From: Zasmidium citrigriseum
Taxonomy: Eukaryota; Ascomycota; Dothideomycetes; Mycosphaerellales; Mycosphaerellaceae
Reading direction: 5' to 3'
NCBI GenBank assembly: GCA_002786025.1
Contig: NHNW01000001.1
Span: 1,550,001 to 1,614,000 of the forward strand
Length of the DNA stretch: 64,000 nucleotides
The position numbers and the translations under genes are program-made. Below, in pieces: positions 33,569-43,644 of the stretch. The notes beneath the pieces were generated by a model that saw nothing but the letters and a program-made list of their open reading frames with translations, was not told the origin of the DNA and made no database searches. The number at the start of each line of letters is the position of its first letter. Within the stretch, counting starts at the first letter, position 1.

Positions 33569-34328
33569 TTACTCAAACCCCTCAAAATGCACCCTCTCCC
33601 ACCCCCTCACAACAAAAGCCTTACTCTCCGCCATATGCTTCTTCGACCACTCCGTCCCACCCGCCGCAACAGTCAACTCATGACCCATAACCTTCTTCAC
33701 ATCATCGAGCTCATAAACAGCCAAAAACGTCGGCGGATCCTCATCCTTGGTCAAAGGCAACTTCGATCCGAGCTTGTATCGCAAACAGCGGCCGAAGCCA
33801 GGAACTTTGCCCATCAATTCAAGATGCTCCTCGCGGTACCACTTCTCGAAGTCTTCGACGTCTTGGGGATACATCTCGACTGTGAGGAGTTGAGGGAAAG
33901 AGAGGGAGTCTGGATGATGTGAGTGGATGAGATGGCAAAAAGGGAGGAAGGGACGCACTGTTGCCAATACCATTGGGATCATACTCCTGGACCAATTCAT
34001 AGTTTCTTGCATCGAAGTCGCCATTTTCTTGGATGCTCGGAGTCCCGCCTTCCTTTGGAAATAACTCGCTCGTCTTCCTGAGATTCGTGTAGTTCTCCGT
34101 CTTCAGACAGTCCGCAAAATCCGTCTGGTAAAGGGCAAGGAACTTTCGTGGATGATTTTCTCCGCCCAGGAGAGATGGCAGCTCCTTGTAGAAAGCTGCT
34201 CTCGTCGACGTTTTTGATGACACGAGGTCAGGCAAGTGTTCCTTGGTGTACCATTCCGTCCATAGCTCGTCGGAGACTTTGGTCGGCTTGGAGTTGACGT
34301 GCAGAAGGTATGGTGACACAGATGACAT
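33569..34328 (-). CDS. EthD-like / dimeric alpha-beta barrel protein (2 exons, 226 aa)
   Basis: Exon 1 34328-33959 and exon 2 33879-33569; intron 33958-33880 (79 nt, GTGCGT...ACAG, phase 1) joins DPNGIGN to IEMYPQDVEDFEKWY. Two similar half-domains are visible: WTEWYTKEHLPDLV...RAAFYKEL...FLALYQTD in the first half and FEKWYREEHLELMGKVPGFGRCLRYKL...FLAVYELDD in the second. Each follows the WYxxEHl...R...Y...l..Y pattern of EthD and related dimeric alpha-beta barrels. Such proteins are found as dehydratases/decarboxylases or helper proteins in oxidative and polyketide metabolism; nothing nearby suggests a pathway. No signal peptide; cytosolic. Confidence 0.8.
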
Positions 34329-35054
34329 CTTTGATATAACCCGAGATCGGTAGGATGTTGGTAGTAAAAGGTCCAGCTACATCAAACGCCAGCTTTCATG
34401 CTGCCGATGCAGTCCCATGAACCCCGCAAGGATTCCGGCGTAGCCGAGGAGAGCTGAAATCATTTTATGGAGCCACTGCAGGGTATCGTATCAGTCGCTG
34501 ACGTTTCACAATGACTCTTACTACTCTTCTGTCCGACGTTCGGATTACATTACCCCAAGTTGCGGCGTTTGCGCAAGAAGGTGCATGACACTACTCATTC
34601 CTGGTATCGATGAGCCACGCCAAAATGGCTTGTGATACTTGAACGCCAACTCAGAACCAAAGCCGAATGTCGCTTGTCGTATAGCATAAGGTTCTCGGAG
34701 CGTCGTCTCAGCACTTTCATTCACTTGACGAGTGGATAGGGTTTAGGTCTAACCCGATGAGGAAGTTGCGACCTTCATGTAGATGCATGGGTCTGCAACT
34801 GTTCACTGGAAGTCAATTTGGTCGTAGAGATCGCAAAAAGACTCTCTTAACTTCTTGTTGTCTTATCTTCTCGCCGTCCTTTGAAAGTCAAAAATCCGAC
34901 CAAACAGAGGACAGGAAATGGTCATAGCGCCAAAGCTTCCACAGGGTCGGGTCTGTCGCTGTTGTTGACTTCATCTCTTCGCATGGGGTCGCTTGCAACA
35001 ACGAATGTGGTTTGGATAACCTCGACCGAATCTCCTTGAAGCTCGAGCTTCACT
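34329..35054. other. divergent intergenic region, no gene seen
   Basis: Lies between divergent genes and should hold both promoters. No coding frame recognised. Confidence 0.5.
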
Positions 35055-35447
35055 ATGGCAAGCATCAAGAAAAGCTCAAGCTCATCAAGCAGCGAAGTGG
35101 TAAGTCTTCCGACCTCATATCCTCGACACACCTCCTCTCATGACGCACAGCCTTCATCCCCTCTCCAAGATCTCATCACCTCCGAGCTCGACAGAATCGA
35201 CTCGTCCAAACAGCGAGTCCTCAGCGAAGTCGCCAGCATCACCGACGAAGGAAGCGACGGTCGGAGCAGAGCATCATCCGAGAGCAGCAAGGAAGAGAAG
35301 CATGCCGAGATTGACCGGAAGATCGCGGAGTTGAGGAGTGTGCAGGAATCGGTGGATAGTCTGTTGGATTCGGCGTGGTTCATTTGGAACTATCTCGAGC
35401 GGTTGCAGATTTCGATGGAAGGTGTGAGGAAGGAGACGAAGTTGTGA
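35055..35447 (+). CDS. small Ser-rich coiled-coil protein, unknown (2 exons, 113 aa)
   Basis: Exon 1 35055-35099 and exon 2 35151-35447, with a likely 51-nt intron (GTAAGT...GCACAG). The intron is a multiple of three without a stop, so a 130-aa unspliced product is also possible; the strong donor favours splicing. The start is serine-rich (KKSSSSSSSEV), followed by LQDLITSELDRIDSSKQRVLSEV and a charged coiled-coil EIDRKIAELRSVQESVDSLLDS, ending in a helix with WFIWNYLERLQ. Size and layout recall small complex subunits such as BLOC-1/KxDL-type proteins, but I cannot assign it. Confidence 0.6.
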   Translation: MASIKKSSSSSSSEVVSLPTSYPRHTSSHDAQPSSPLQDLITSELDRIDSSKQRVLSEVASITDEGSDGRSRASSESSKEEKHAEIDRKIAELRSVQESVDSLLDSAWFIWNYLERLQISMEGVRKETKL

Positions 35448-35912
35448 TGTCGATGCGTCTGGTCAGAACACGGAAGATGGGTGTCAATGGCTGACGACCG
35501 ATGGTGGAGGAGTATTGTTCAATACGTGATGGTAGATGGATTCATGGCGCTTGCCGATTTCTCGTCCCGAGTCGCCCGCGGACCATCAAGATTCGACCAG
35601 AATGCCAGTAATTCGAAGATCTCTGTTGTTGATCCGATCTCGACGGTTGTGTTGCAGACTCAGACGTCTTTTGAGGGATTCAATGCCGTAAGGTAGGAAG
35701 CAGTCACGGGGAAGGCGAAGGCGGCTCCTGCTGTCGCCTTCCTTGCACCCTTCCTTGTGGAACGCAAGGAAGAGGCAGGTACTGGACACGCTCTCCCCAC
35801 CTGCAACATGAAGCAAGCGCACAAGACAGCTTCCATGGATCTGTCGCCTTGATCAACACTGGGGATCGAGTCTCGACATATCATCTCCCACATTCCACCC
35901 TCCGCTAGCCCA
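35448..35912. other. intergenic, no gene seen
   Basis: 3' flank of the coiled-coil gene and promoter of the Nudix-like gene. Nothing recognised. Confidence 0.5.
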
Positions 35913-36866
35913 ATGGCATCTACATCAGGCCATTTTCTACACTCTACGCCCTCGGAGATCTTCGAAAAATGGAAGAACACGATACTGCTTGACTACTGCG
36001 GCCAGGCGAGAGTGCTCAATATCCGAGTCTTTGTGTTCAGTGGCCTTAGCTATCCCAAGCTACTCATGCTGCACGATGAGTCCGACATCTGGAGCATTCC
36101 CACGGTCACACTCCCTGGACTAAGCGCACCATCGCCATCACAGTCGAATAACGATGAGCGCTCGCTGCTCGAGAGAGTGGTGAAATTCCTGGCTCCTGCA
36201 ACAAGTTTTCTCCCAGGCCTACAGTTTTCCGACTTCCTGTTCAACGACCCTATCGATGCCTGTGGAGCGATCGTCCCGTACGAGAGAAAGGCAGTGCTGG
36301 ACTTTGGGCTTGTCCTCAGCGTGGATGACAAGCATGGACATGGAAAGCCTTATCGGGAACATCCTTTCCATGGTCGGAGGATGTTCTGGCACGACTACAG
36401 ATTTGTCGACGCAAAGATCCAGAGGGACAGTCGTCTGCCTCAACACCTGATGAACGGAGTAAGAGAGCGCAGACTCCTGCTCAAGAACGACCACTTTACG
36501 AGCCCATTGCAGATGCAAGAGACTGTGCGAAGAGCGTGGCTCGAGAACATGCTGGGAGCGAGCATTCTGATCCATATATTTGGTAGCACCTCGGCACAAG
36601 GGAACGGGCATTTGTTCGAAATCCTCCGCAAAGAAGGGGATGATGCAACCACCATTATCAAGCGCCGGAACGATCAAGACGTAGGATTCGAGCCAAGAGG
36701 GGCCAGTGGGGAGTGGAAAGTCCTTGCTGTCGCGAATGTCGACAGAGCATGGACATGGGTAAATGGTCATAGTATGCGGATCCCTCCTCTAGAGGGTGGA
36801 AGACTGAAGATTGTTCTCCTCTACGCAATCCCCGATGGAGGGACCGTTGCAGAAGCTTCTACGTAG
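35913..36866 (+). CDS. Nudix-fold-like hypothetical protein (317 aa)
   Basis: Single exon. Residues ~30-110 look like a degenerate Nudix entry: VLNIRVFVFSGLSYPKLLMLHDESDIWSIPTVTLPG, where Nudix proteins have a strand, then xxxWxLPGGxxE. A helix-like ERSLLERVVKFLAPATSF follows in the place of the catalytic REXXEEXGU helix, but its glutamates are not in the catalytic pattern. Residues 110-317 (FHGRRMFWHDYRFVDAKIQ..., WLENMLGASILIHIFG) are not recognised. The next gene, 37261-38094, appears to be a diverged paralog. If the fold is right, the hydrolase site is probably lost. Function unknown. Confidence 0.6.
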   Translation: MASTSGHFLHSTPSEIFEKWKNTILLDYCGQARVLNIRVFVFSGLSYPKLLMLHDESDIWSIPTVTLPGLSAPSPSQSNNDERSLLERVVKFLAPATSFLPGLQFSDFLFNDPIDACGAIVPYERKAVLDFGLVLSVDDKHGHGKPYREHPFHGRRMFWHDYRFVDAKIQRDSRLPQHLMNGVRERRLLLKNDHFTSPLQMQETVRRAWLENMLGASILIHIFGSTSAQGNGHLFEILRKEGDDATTIIKRRNDQDVGFEPRGASGEWKVLAVANVDRAWTWVNGHSMRIPPLEGGRLKIVLLYAIPDGGTVAEAST

Positions 36867-37010
36867 GTCACTGTGGGCATGGAAGAAGCCTTTATCGTCG
36901 AGAGAGGAAAGAATGTTACAGCAAACAACAAACATTCCATTACACAACATAAGTGCTCCCTCCAGTCAGATATCCAGCATGCCAGCATCGCTCTCCACAA
37001 TCAAACAATA

Positions 37011-38094
37011 ATGCACTGGCTCAAGACCCCCAACGTCGACCTCAACGACATCCCAAGTCAGGGCAAAGAGAATACCGGCTTCCTGACCGCCCACGTCTTC
37101 ATTTCACCAACATCAAACTCTTTTCTTTCACAACCAACAAGAAGACAAATGGGTCTTACCTTACGAGACCCTATTACCGAATAGTACACCAGATACCTTG
37201 AACCAAATCTACGGCAAGCAAAATGTTCTCAATCCGGCCTCCGGCAGATCGCTCCAGGATATGGCCGTCCAGTCGCTGTCGCTCGGTCTTCGCGATTCAG
37301 TGCTGGACGACTTGCAGTTCACGGATGCGCTGTTTAGCCATGCTATCACCGTCGATACAACAACAAAGTTCGCCAAAAGGCCTCACCGTGACCTCGCAAT
37401 CATCACGTCCGTATCCGCATTCCATCCGGACAAGATCAAGAAGGACGAGAGGGGACTCTTTGGTCTGAGTCCCTTCTCACCATATCGCTTCGACAAGGCC
37501 AAGCTCTGCAATGCCGCTGAAACGATGGAGATTCTCGAATTTGCAAAACGTGGGATAGCCAGAGAGGCATTCCACCGCTACGCCGCAGTCACGGGTAGAG
37601 ACGTTGTGTTCCCGCCAAACATTGCAGACTTGCGGTTCTGGGCTGAGAAGGACCTCACGCCATACACCGCATTCCAGACTCTCCACCCGCAGACTGCCAG
37701 CACCAAAGCCCTGCAGCGCTGGGTGGAAGACACGGTCTCAACTTACGTCACGACTCAAATCCTTCACTACTCTCCAAAAATGTGGTCCGTCACAGGAGAG
37801 CCTGCACGGAATAAGTCCATCGCGAACCTGCTGCTGAAATACGACATGGCGATGTGTTCCAGAACTCGAGCAGACGGGCAAGAGGAGCTCGTGATTTATC
37901 CTTTCATTCCCTGGAATGAGGATGAGGCGGCTCTGCGCCGGAGAGTTGGTATGTTGGTTCACTGGCAGGGGTTCGGACGTTTGGTGGGCATGTATGCGTG
38001 GAAGGATGAGAGCATGCAGTTTTCCTGGTACGAGGATGTGCGTGCTGGCTGGGTAACGCAGGAGAATAGGTTGGCATTGAGCTGGGCGAAATGA
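37011..38094 (+). pseudogene. second Nudix-like gene, N-terminal part apparently frameshifted
   Basis: A long frame runs to the stop at 38092-38094; its first ATG is 37261 (277 aa, MAVQSLSLGL). The same frame is open without an ATG back to about 37090 and includes EDKWVLPYETLLP, the equivalent of DIWSIPTVTLPG in the neighbour. The preceding protein-like pieces are in two other frames: MHWLKTPNV...GFLTAHVFIS from ATG 37011, then HFTNIKLFSFTTN. Two single-base losses, near 37100-37105 and near 37139-37145, would explain the three-frame split; no GT-AG intron does. It could be true decay, an assembly error, or a gene really starting at 37261. The 3' part has regular codon use and looks intact (RSLQDMAVQSL, LQRWVEDTVSTYVTTQILHY). 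Confidence 0.5.
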
Positions 38095-38302
38095 TCGATG
38101 AGCAGCGCGAGGGCACGAGTTGACAAGAAAAGAGCCCACGAAGATGTCTTTGCCAGTCTGCAGAGCTGAATCCGCAAGTTGGCGTTTCGTATGATGACTT
38201 GCGCCATGCTGTATCTGTACAGAGGTATCTCATCCGATCTTACAATCCCATTTTAAACGCCGTCGCTATGCATCTCAGAAACCAAAACCCCAAGCAGTGC
38301 TC

Positions 38303-38756
38303 TTACGTCCTCCTCTCCACTCTATTCAACTTCCGCGCCGTCATAATCTGCCCACAAGTCAGCACTATCCACGTCCCCATGGCCGCAAATCTTACCTGTG
38401 TCCTCGTCCTCTGCCCTCTCACCGGCAAACCCATGGCATGCCGCCTCCCCCGATAACTTCCCATATCCCTCAACCTCTTAATATTATCCTGCAACTGCCG
38501 CCGCAAGTCGTTCTCGAGTGTCATCGTGCTCAGTTCTCCGGCCATGTTGTTGATCTGCTTGTCGGAGAGGTCTCGGATTCGCGCGGTTTTGTGGATGTGG
38601 AAGCGCGCCATGAGTTGTTCGCAGACTTTGGGGCCGATGCCGTAGAAGGAGCGTAGGGAGCGGTTCACGAGGGCGCCTTCGAGGAAGTTGACGCCGAAGA
38701 TGAAGACCTGAGGACGTCAGCGATATTATGAGAATTGAAGCTTGCGACCATACCAT
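38303..38756 (-). CDS. SWS2: mitochondrial small-subunit ribosomal protein uS13m (3 exons, 119 aa)
   Basis: Exon 1 38756-38754 is only the ATG; exon 2 38707-38396; exon 3 38347-38303. Introns are 46 nt (GTATGG...CTCAG) and 48 nt (GTAAGA...GGCAG). Spliced, the start is MVFIFGVNFLEGALV and the end RTRTQIMTARKLNRVERR, both as in uS13 family members. The core GIGPKVCEQLMARFHIH (helix-two-turn-helix) and RGRRHAMGLPVRGQRTRTQ are diagnostic of bacterial S13/mitochondrial Sws2. The protein sits in the head of the mitoribosome small subunit, contacting tRNA. The second intron is a multiple of three without a stop; if retained it would insert 16 residues into the conserved tail, so it must be spliced for function. 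Confidence 0.93.
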
Positions 38757-39004
38757 TTTGACGGCTTGTGAAGATGAGAGTGTCGCGCAATGGATTCAAA
38801 TGCGATATCCTGAAGACAGGTGAAGTCGACTTCAAACCCTGACATCGCACATGTTCGGCCTAGCTTCACAACTTCTGAATCCGCTGAGATAAACAGACGA
38901 GGGGTCAGCTCGAGGTACCTTGCAGCAACGACCAGCTGTCAAGACCGCCTCTTCTACAACACACCCAGTCAATCAATTACACGACCAATTGATTGACGAC
39001 AACC

Positions 39005-40112
39005 ATGGCTGGAATTCAAAGAATCGCCATCAGCTTGTTGCTGATCGCGACCTTCGCCTTCGTCTTCATGGCCCAGACCGCCGAAGCGCAGAAGGGCCCC
39101 AAGATCACTAAGAAGGTCTTCTTCGATATCACCATTGATGGCAAGGATGAGGGTAGGATTGTCATGGGTCTGTACGGCAATACGGTGCCAAAGGTAGGAC
39201 ATATGCAAGAAGGATGGGAGGAGCTACAGCAGCTAATCGGTTGGGACAGACGACTGAGAACTTCCGCGCTTTGGCTACTGGCGAGAAGGGCTTTGGATAT
39301 GAGGGCTCTGGCTTTCACCGTGTTATCAAGGAGTTCATGATCCAGGGTATATCAATCCCTATCACAGCCTTGAGCTCAATCAGCTGATACGTTACGTAGG
39401 CGGCGACTTCACCAAGGGCGACGGCACCGGCGGCAAGAGCATCTACGGCGAGAAGTTCGCCGACGAGAACTTCAAGCTCAAGCACAGCAAGAAGGGCCTG
39501 CTCAGCATGGCCAACGCCGGCAAAGACACCAACGGCTCGCAATTCTTCATCACCACCGTCAAGACGCCCTGGCTCGACAACCGCCACGTCGTCTTCGGCG
39601 AGGTCCTCGAGGGCTACGACATCGTCGAGAAGATCGAGAACCAGCCAAAGGACAGCCGCGACAAGCCGAACAAGGATGTCAAGATCAAGAAGAGCGGCGA
39701 GTTGGAGGTTCCCGATGAAGGTATACGGGCAGAGTTGTAGACCAGTACGTCGTGAAGAAATATAACAAAGACTACGTGCTGGATGGCAGGATAGCAAGCT
39801 GACCAAGTGGTTTCTGTGATTGTAGGCTACGCCGGGTCCGCCGAAGCAGCTGTGCCGCTGGGCGACGACGAATCGATTACGCAGGTCGATGATGGGTCAA
39901 CGCCGAGGACCAAGGACAGCATCAAGGACAAGCTGTACACGACAGGCTCGACTCTCGGTTTCCCCCAGTCGGAGGGTCTGTCGCCGATGATGAAGGTCTT
40001 CCTCATCGCATGCATCATCCTCGCCTGCTACATGTTCGTTCGCGCGCATAGTGCCCGTCGGGGGAACATCAAAGCCGGACGTCACGGAGCTTACGAGAAA
40101 AGTTCACCATAG
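39005..40112 (+). CDS. cypB: ER cyclophilin (peptidyl-prolyl isomerase B type), membrane-tailed form (4 exons, 297 aa)
   Basis: Exons 39005-39193, 39250-39346, 39400-39720 and 39826-40112; introns 56, 53 and 105 nt, all GT-AG. Residues 1-28 are a signal peptide ([21 protein letters not shown]). The cyclophilin domain is complete: [40 protein letters not shown] and [12 protein letters not shown] carry the usual active-site Arg, Phe, Gln, Trp and His. Full splicing adds a tail with one transmembrane segment ([15 protein letters not shown]) and a basic end, so the enzyme would be anchored with its domain in the ER lumen. Retaining intron 3 gives a 208-aa protein that stops at 39740 and ends EGIRAEL, the normal length and a loosely HDEL-like end of soluble cyclophilin B. 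Catalyses Xaa-Pro isomerisation during secretory folding. Confidence 0.9.
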
Positions 40113-41823
40113 AAGAAGAGAACACACGAATCAGATGCCATTTACAACCAGATTCCAATCACATTCACGGAACTACTGCCGAACTACTGAAAGATCTATT
40201 CTCATCGCAGTACCAACCCCACCATCACCAAAGGTTCAGCCTCATGAGATCATGGTAAACAAGAATATCCCATCCCTCGGCACCGAACCCACCATCTACC
40301 CACGTCTGCCAAACCCATCACAAACACGGCATCGCAACAGTGGAACCACCACCAAACAAGAACAGAAGAAAACAAGCCTCATCGATTCTTAACCCATCCC
40401 GACAAGCTGATTGGTCCCAAGCCATCTCAACCCCTTATCCTTATCCCACAACCTTATTCTGCGCACCACCTTTCTGGACAGAACATCCACACTACCCTTC
40501 GGTTCTTACTCCTATAGTGTACAGCGTCCATCGTCGCCAGCTTTTCCATTCTATTCTTAACCCCCTGCAGGCTGGCTGCCTCGTGGGTCCTATGCTTGAC
40601 ACCTCACAATCTCGACTCTGCACCTCTACCGAGAACTCAATCGAACGCCTTCGACGCAGCGCCCTGTTTGGGCATAGGTGCGACCAACGGCACAGGAATA
40701 GATTCCACGGTCCTGTCTCCTGCTTTGGATCCACGAGTCTTGCAGATTTCCAAACACATCGTCCCTCTTTCTTGCTTTTTGGACATCTGATTTTTCTGAT
40801 TGGTCCATATATGCAAGAAACAGGGATGTTTTCTCTGTTGAGTGTGGGTGATGAGATGGGCGAGTCAAGTCCCAGATACGCGAACTGGCGAAGTTCTCAC
40901 GGGACAGGGAAGTTGACATGACAGAGTGGTGGTGGTTGTGAATGACGAATTGGTGTTTGAGAAACGCATGGTATGTCTGGCGGTGCCTGTCATAGAGAAG
41001 GCAGCATGACTCTCTCCAATATACTTCTTCGATCACACGAAACGGTTACAGATTCGGCTTCAGATCTCGTCACAATAAGACAGAAAACTTGATAACGAGG
41101 TTGGAGGTATGATTGTGATGATGTTTGGTGATAAACGACAGACGCTTTTGGTTTCAACTCTCGCGAGTCTTATGATACAAGTAGGTAGGTACACAGCAAC
41201 TTCTTCATCAAAGAGCCCAAGAGGTAATTGCTCGACCGCATCCTCGTCCAGCGCAGGATAGATAGTGGTTCGACGGACGAAGACCACTGTTATACATACA
41301 AACGGCTTCCCCCCTCACCCACAATTGTCAAGCACACACACACAAAGACAAAAGAAAATAATGTACATCTTTCGCAGTGATAGCAGCAGACGGTACAGCA
41401 AAGACGAAGGTGCAAAACGCAGCAATGCAAAGATCCCCAAGCCAGGATATGCCGCAGAGCAAAAAGAGTCCGATCCCCGAAGAAAAGGTAATTAATTGTA
41501 CACAAAGTTGGTCGAGCGAAAGGAAGAATGTCCAAGAAAGGTAGTAGGTCGAGGTAATCTTCGTCCTGTTGGAAGCCGCCTGAAGTGAAGTAAAGAGGTG
41601 GTTGATAGAAGTGAAGTCGGTGGTGGTACCCTCTTTCAGTACCTCGTCTTCGTTGGCGCCCATCTGCACCAGCCCATCCCATAGTCCCATTTTTATAGTG
41701 GTATCCCCAGGCGTGACGACATAAGGTTCGTATCGATCAAAAGGAAAAGCAAGCAGTACGCCGTGACATCAGGGTCGTGCGGCGTAGAGATCTGAGACGA
41801 CTGCCCAGTCGAGAGGGAGTGCT
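40113..41823. other. convergent intergenic region, 1.7 kb, no supported gene
   Basis: Between the 3' ends of the cyclophilin and Msn2-type genes. Several low-complexity frames (S/T/P-rich) without family resemblance. A short (AC)n tract lies near 41333-41343. Long 3' UTRs are likely. Confidence 0.45.
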
Positions 41824-43644
41824 CTACTCTTCCCTCTTTCTTTTCTTCGCAGGCTTGCGGTCAGAGTTGGGAGAGAAGTCGCCGTCGGAGTAGCCGACGC
41901 TGCTTGAGCTGGAGCCAGCGACCTGGGCTGTGACGTCGAAGAGCATCGAGCCGAGCTCATGAGCATCAGGGCTCACACGGTGTGCTTGAGCGTACTGATG
42001 CTGTTGAGGTGGTTGATACTGCTGCTCCTGCTTGGGCCTGATCAAGCTGCCGGCGTCGCCACCGTTGACTGACTCGATGGGTTGTTGCATCTGAGGCTCG
42101 CCTGGCTGGGTGAGGACACCCATCACCATCGTGCCGGCGCCATGGGTCCGCTGGTGCTGCGACAGGTTGTCGGAGCGAGAGAACTTCTTGCCGCAGTCAG
42201 TGCACTCAAAGGGCTTCTCATGGGTGTGGAGAGAGCGGTAGTGGCGCTTGAGGTGCTCCTGGCGGCGAAAGCGGCGGCTGCAGAGCGTGCAGACGAAAGT
42301 CTTGGATGGATCGTCGGTCAGGGACTGCTTGCGGCCACGACGCGACACGTTGCTGTTTTGGGCCGGGGTGGGCGCGGCGGAGTCATTGGCGTCGGAGGTG
42401 GTGCTCGGGGCGGTGGAGGTGGGCGCCGTCGAGGTCTGCTGGGTGGTCTGGGCGGCGTGCTGCGATGGCTCGCTCTTCTTGCTGGCCGATGACTTGGAGC
42501 GCTTTTGCTTCTGCGCGGCCGCGTCGTCAGGGATGGAAAAGTCGGACATTGGTGGGGAGTAGCCGGCGTTAGCGAGCTCGTCGTCGCTGAAGCTCTCCTC
42601 GCTGAAGAAGCCGTCGTCCTCGACGAGGCCGGGCACGAGGTCGAGGCGTTGGCGCTTGCTGCCGTTGTAGTGGATGTCGGGCTGCTGGCTGTATGCGACC
42701 ATGCTGGAGTAGTCGTCTTCGTTGTCGAGTTCGAAGATTGGTTCGAAAGTGGGATAGCCGCCGTAGCTGATTAGCTCAGCAGGGGCCGCGATGTGGACGT
42801 GCGGCTCCGGCTGGAAGTCGCCCTTCAACACCGTCTTGTGCTCCTCGTTGTCGCCAGGGCACAGCGTCGGCAGGTTGGGAAATTCACTTGCTGAGCTGCC
42901 CACAGTCAAATTGCGCGGGTCGCAGACGTCTTGCTCGGATGCGACCGATCTTGGCACCGGCGATGGGGAAGGCGAGACCTGCGTCGAGCCCGTTGCAATC
43001 TCATACGAAGTGCCGCTGGCCGCCGACACCGAGTTGTTGTGCAGGAAGACCGGAGTCATGGGTGGAGAGCCTGGACGAGTCCAGTCACCACCTGCCAGCA
43101 CCTCTTGGAACACCTCTTCCTCACAGCCCTGCTTGACAGCAGGCTGGAACACCATCTGTGGCTTCGCAAAGAAGACACCCTGACCATTGACTGGAGTGGG
43201 CACAATGTCGCATGTCGACGGAGGAGTCGAGACCGAGCTGAAGGAGCCCGATGCAGAGAGCGTTGGCGTTGCTGGGAAGTAGGTGTGGCATTCGGTGTCG
43301 ACGATCAAGCCGTGAACGTCCTGGTGTGGGTGAGGATGCGGCACCATAAAAGTAGGCTTCTGGTGCTGACGCGGGGAAGCATCCGGTGTGAGCATCGGGC
43401 CATAGGCATGCTGGTGTTGGTAATGCACCGGAACACCGGCTGATTGTGGGCGGTGGTACACTGGATGCTGGAAGTGCATCGCATGCTCAGGACTCGAGGG
43501 AACAATGGCCATTGGCAGGCCGTGTGGGTGCTGTGGGTGAGGCGTGAAGTGTCCATGTTGTCGGCTCTCTGGACTGGGCTCTGGGTTGTAATAGAAGAAT
43601 GGCGATTGGCCCATTGGGGGCGTGGTTTGTTGCGCGTATTCCAT
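41824..43644 (-). CDS. MSN2: C2H2 stress-response transcription factor, Msn2/Msn4/Seb1 type (606 aa)
   Basis: Single exon from ATG 43644. Residues ~1-130 are rich in H, P, Q and Y. The zinc fingers lie at ~450-500: [22 protein letters not shown] followed by the linker THEKPFE and [21 protein letters not shown]. This finger pair and linker are characteristic of Msn2/4 of yeasts and SEB1/MSN2 of filamentous fungi, which bind the stress element AGGGG/CCCCT. A central acidic/aromatic region ([16 protein letters not shown]) may be the activation domain, and [10 protein letters not shown] and AKKRKREE are basic signals for nuclear import. In related fungi the factor controls stress tolerance, melanin and infection structures. 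Preceded by an unusually long gene-free region. Confidence 0.9.
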   Translation of the reverse strand: MEYAQQTTPPMGQSPFFYYNPEPSPESRQHGHFTPHPQHPHGLPMAIVPSSPEHAMHFQHPVYHRPQSAGVPVHYQHQHAYGPMLTPDASPRQHQKPTFMVPHPHPHQDVHGLIVDTECHTYFPATPTLSASGSFSSVSTPPSTCDIVPTPVNGQGVFFAKPQMVFQPAVKQGCEEEVFQEVLAGGDWTRPGSPPMTPVFLHNNSVSAASGTSYEIATGSTQVSPSPSPVPRSVASEQDVCDPRNLTVGSSASEFPNLPTLCPGDNEEHKTVLKGDFQPEPHVHIAAPAELISYGGYPTFEPIFELDNEDDYSSMVAYSQQPDIHYNGSKRQRLDLVPGLVEDDGFFSEESFSDDELANAGYSPPMSDFSIPDDAAAQKQKRSKSSASKKSEPSQHAAQTTQQTSTAPTSTAPSTTSDANDSAAPTPAQNSNVSRRGRKQSLTDDPSKTFVCTLCSRRFRRQEHLKRHYRSLHTHEKPFECTDCGKKFSRSDNLSQHQRTHGAGTMVMGVLTQPGEPQMQQPIESVNGGDAGSLIRPKQEQQYQPPQQHQYAQAHRVSPDAHELGSMLFDVTAQVAGSSSSSVGYSDGDFSPNSDRKPAKKRKREE

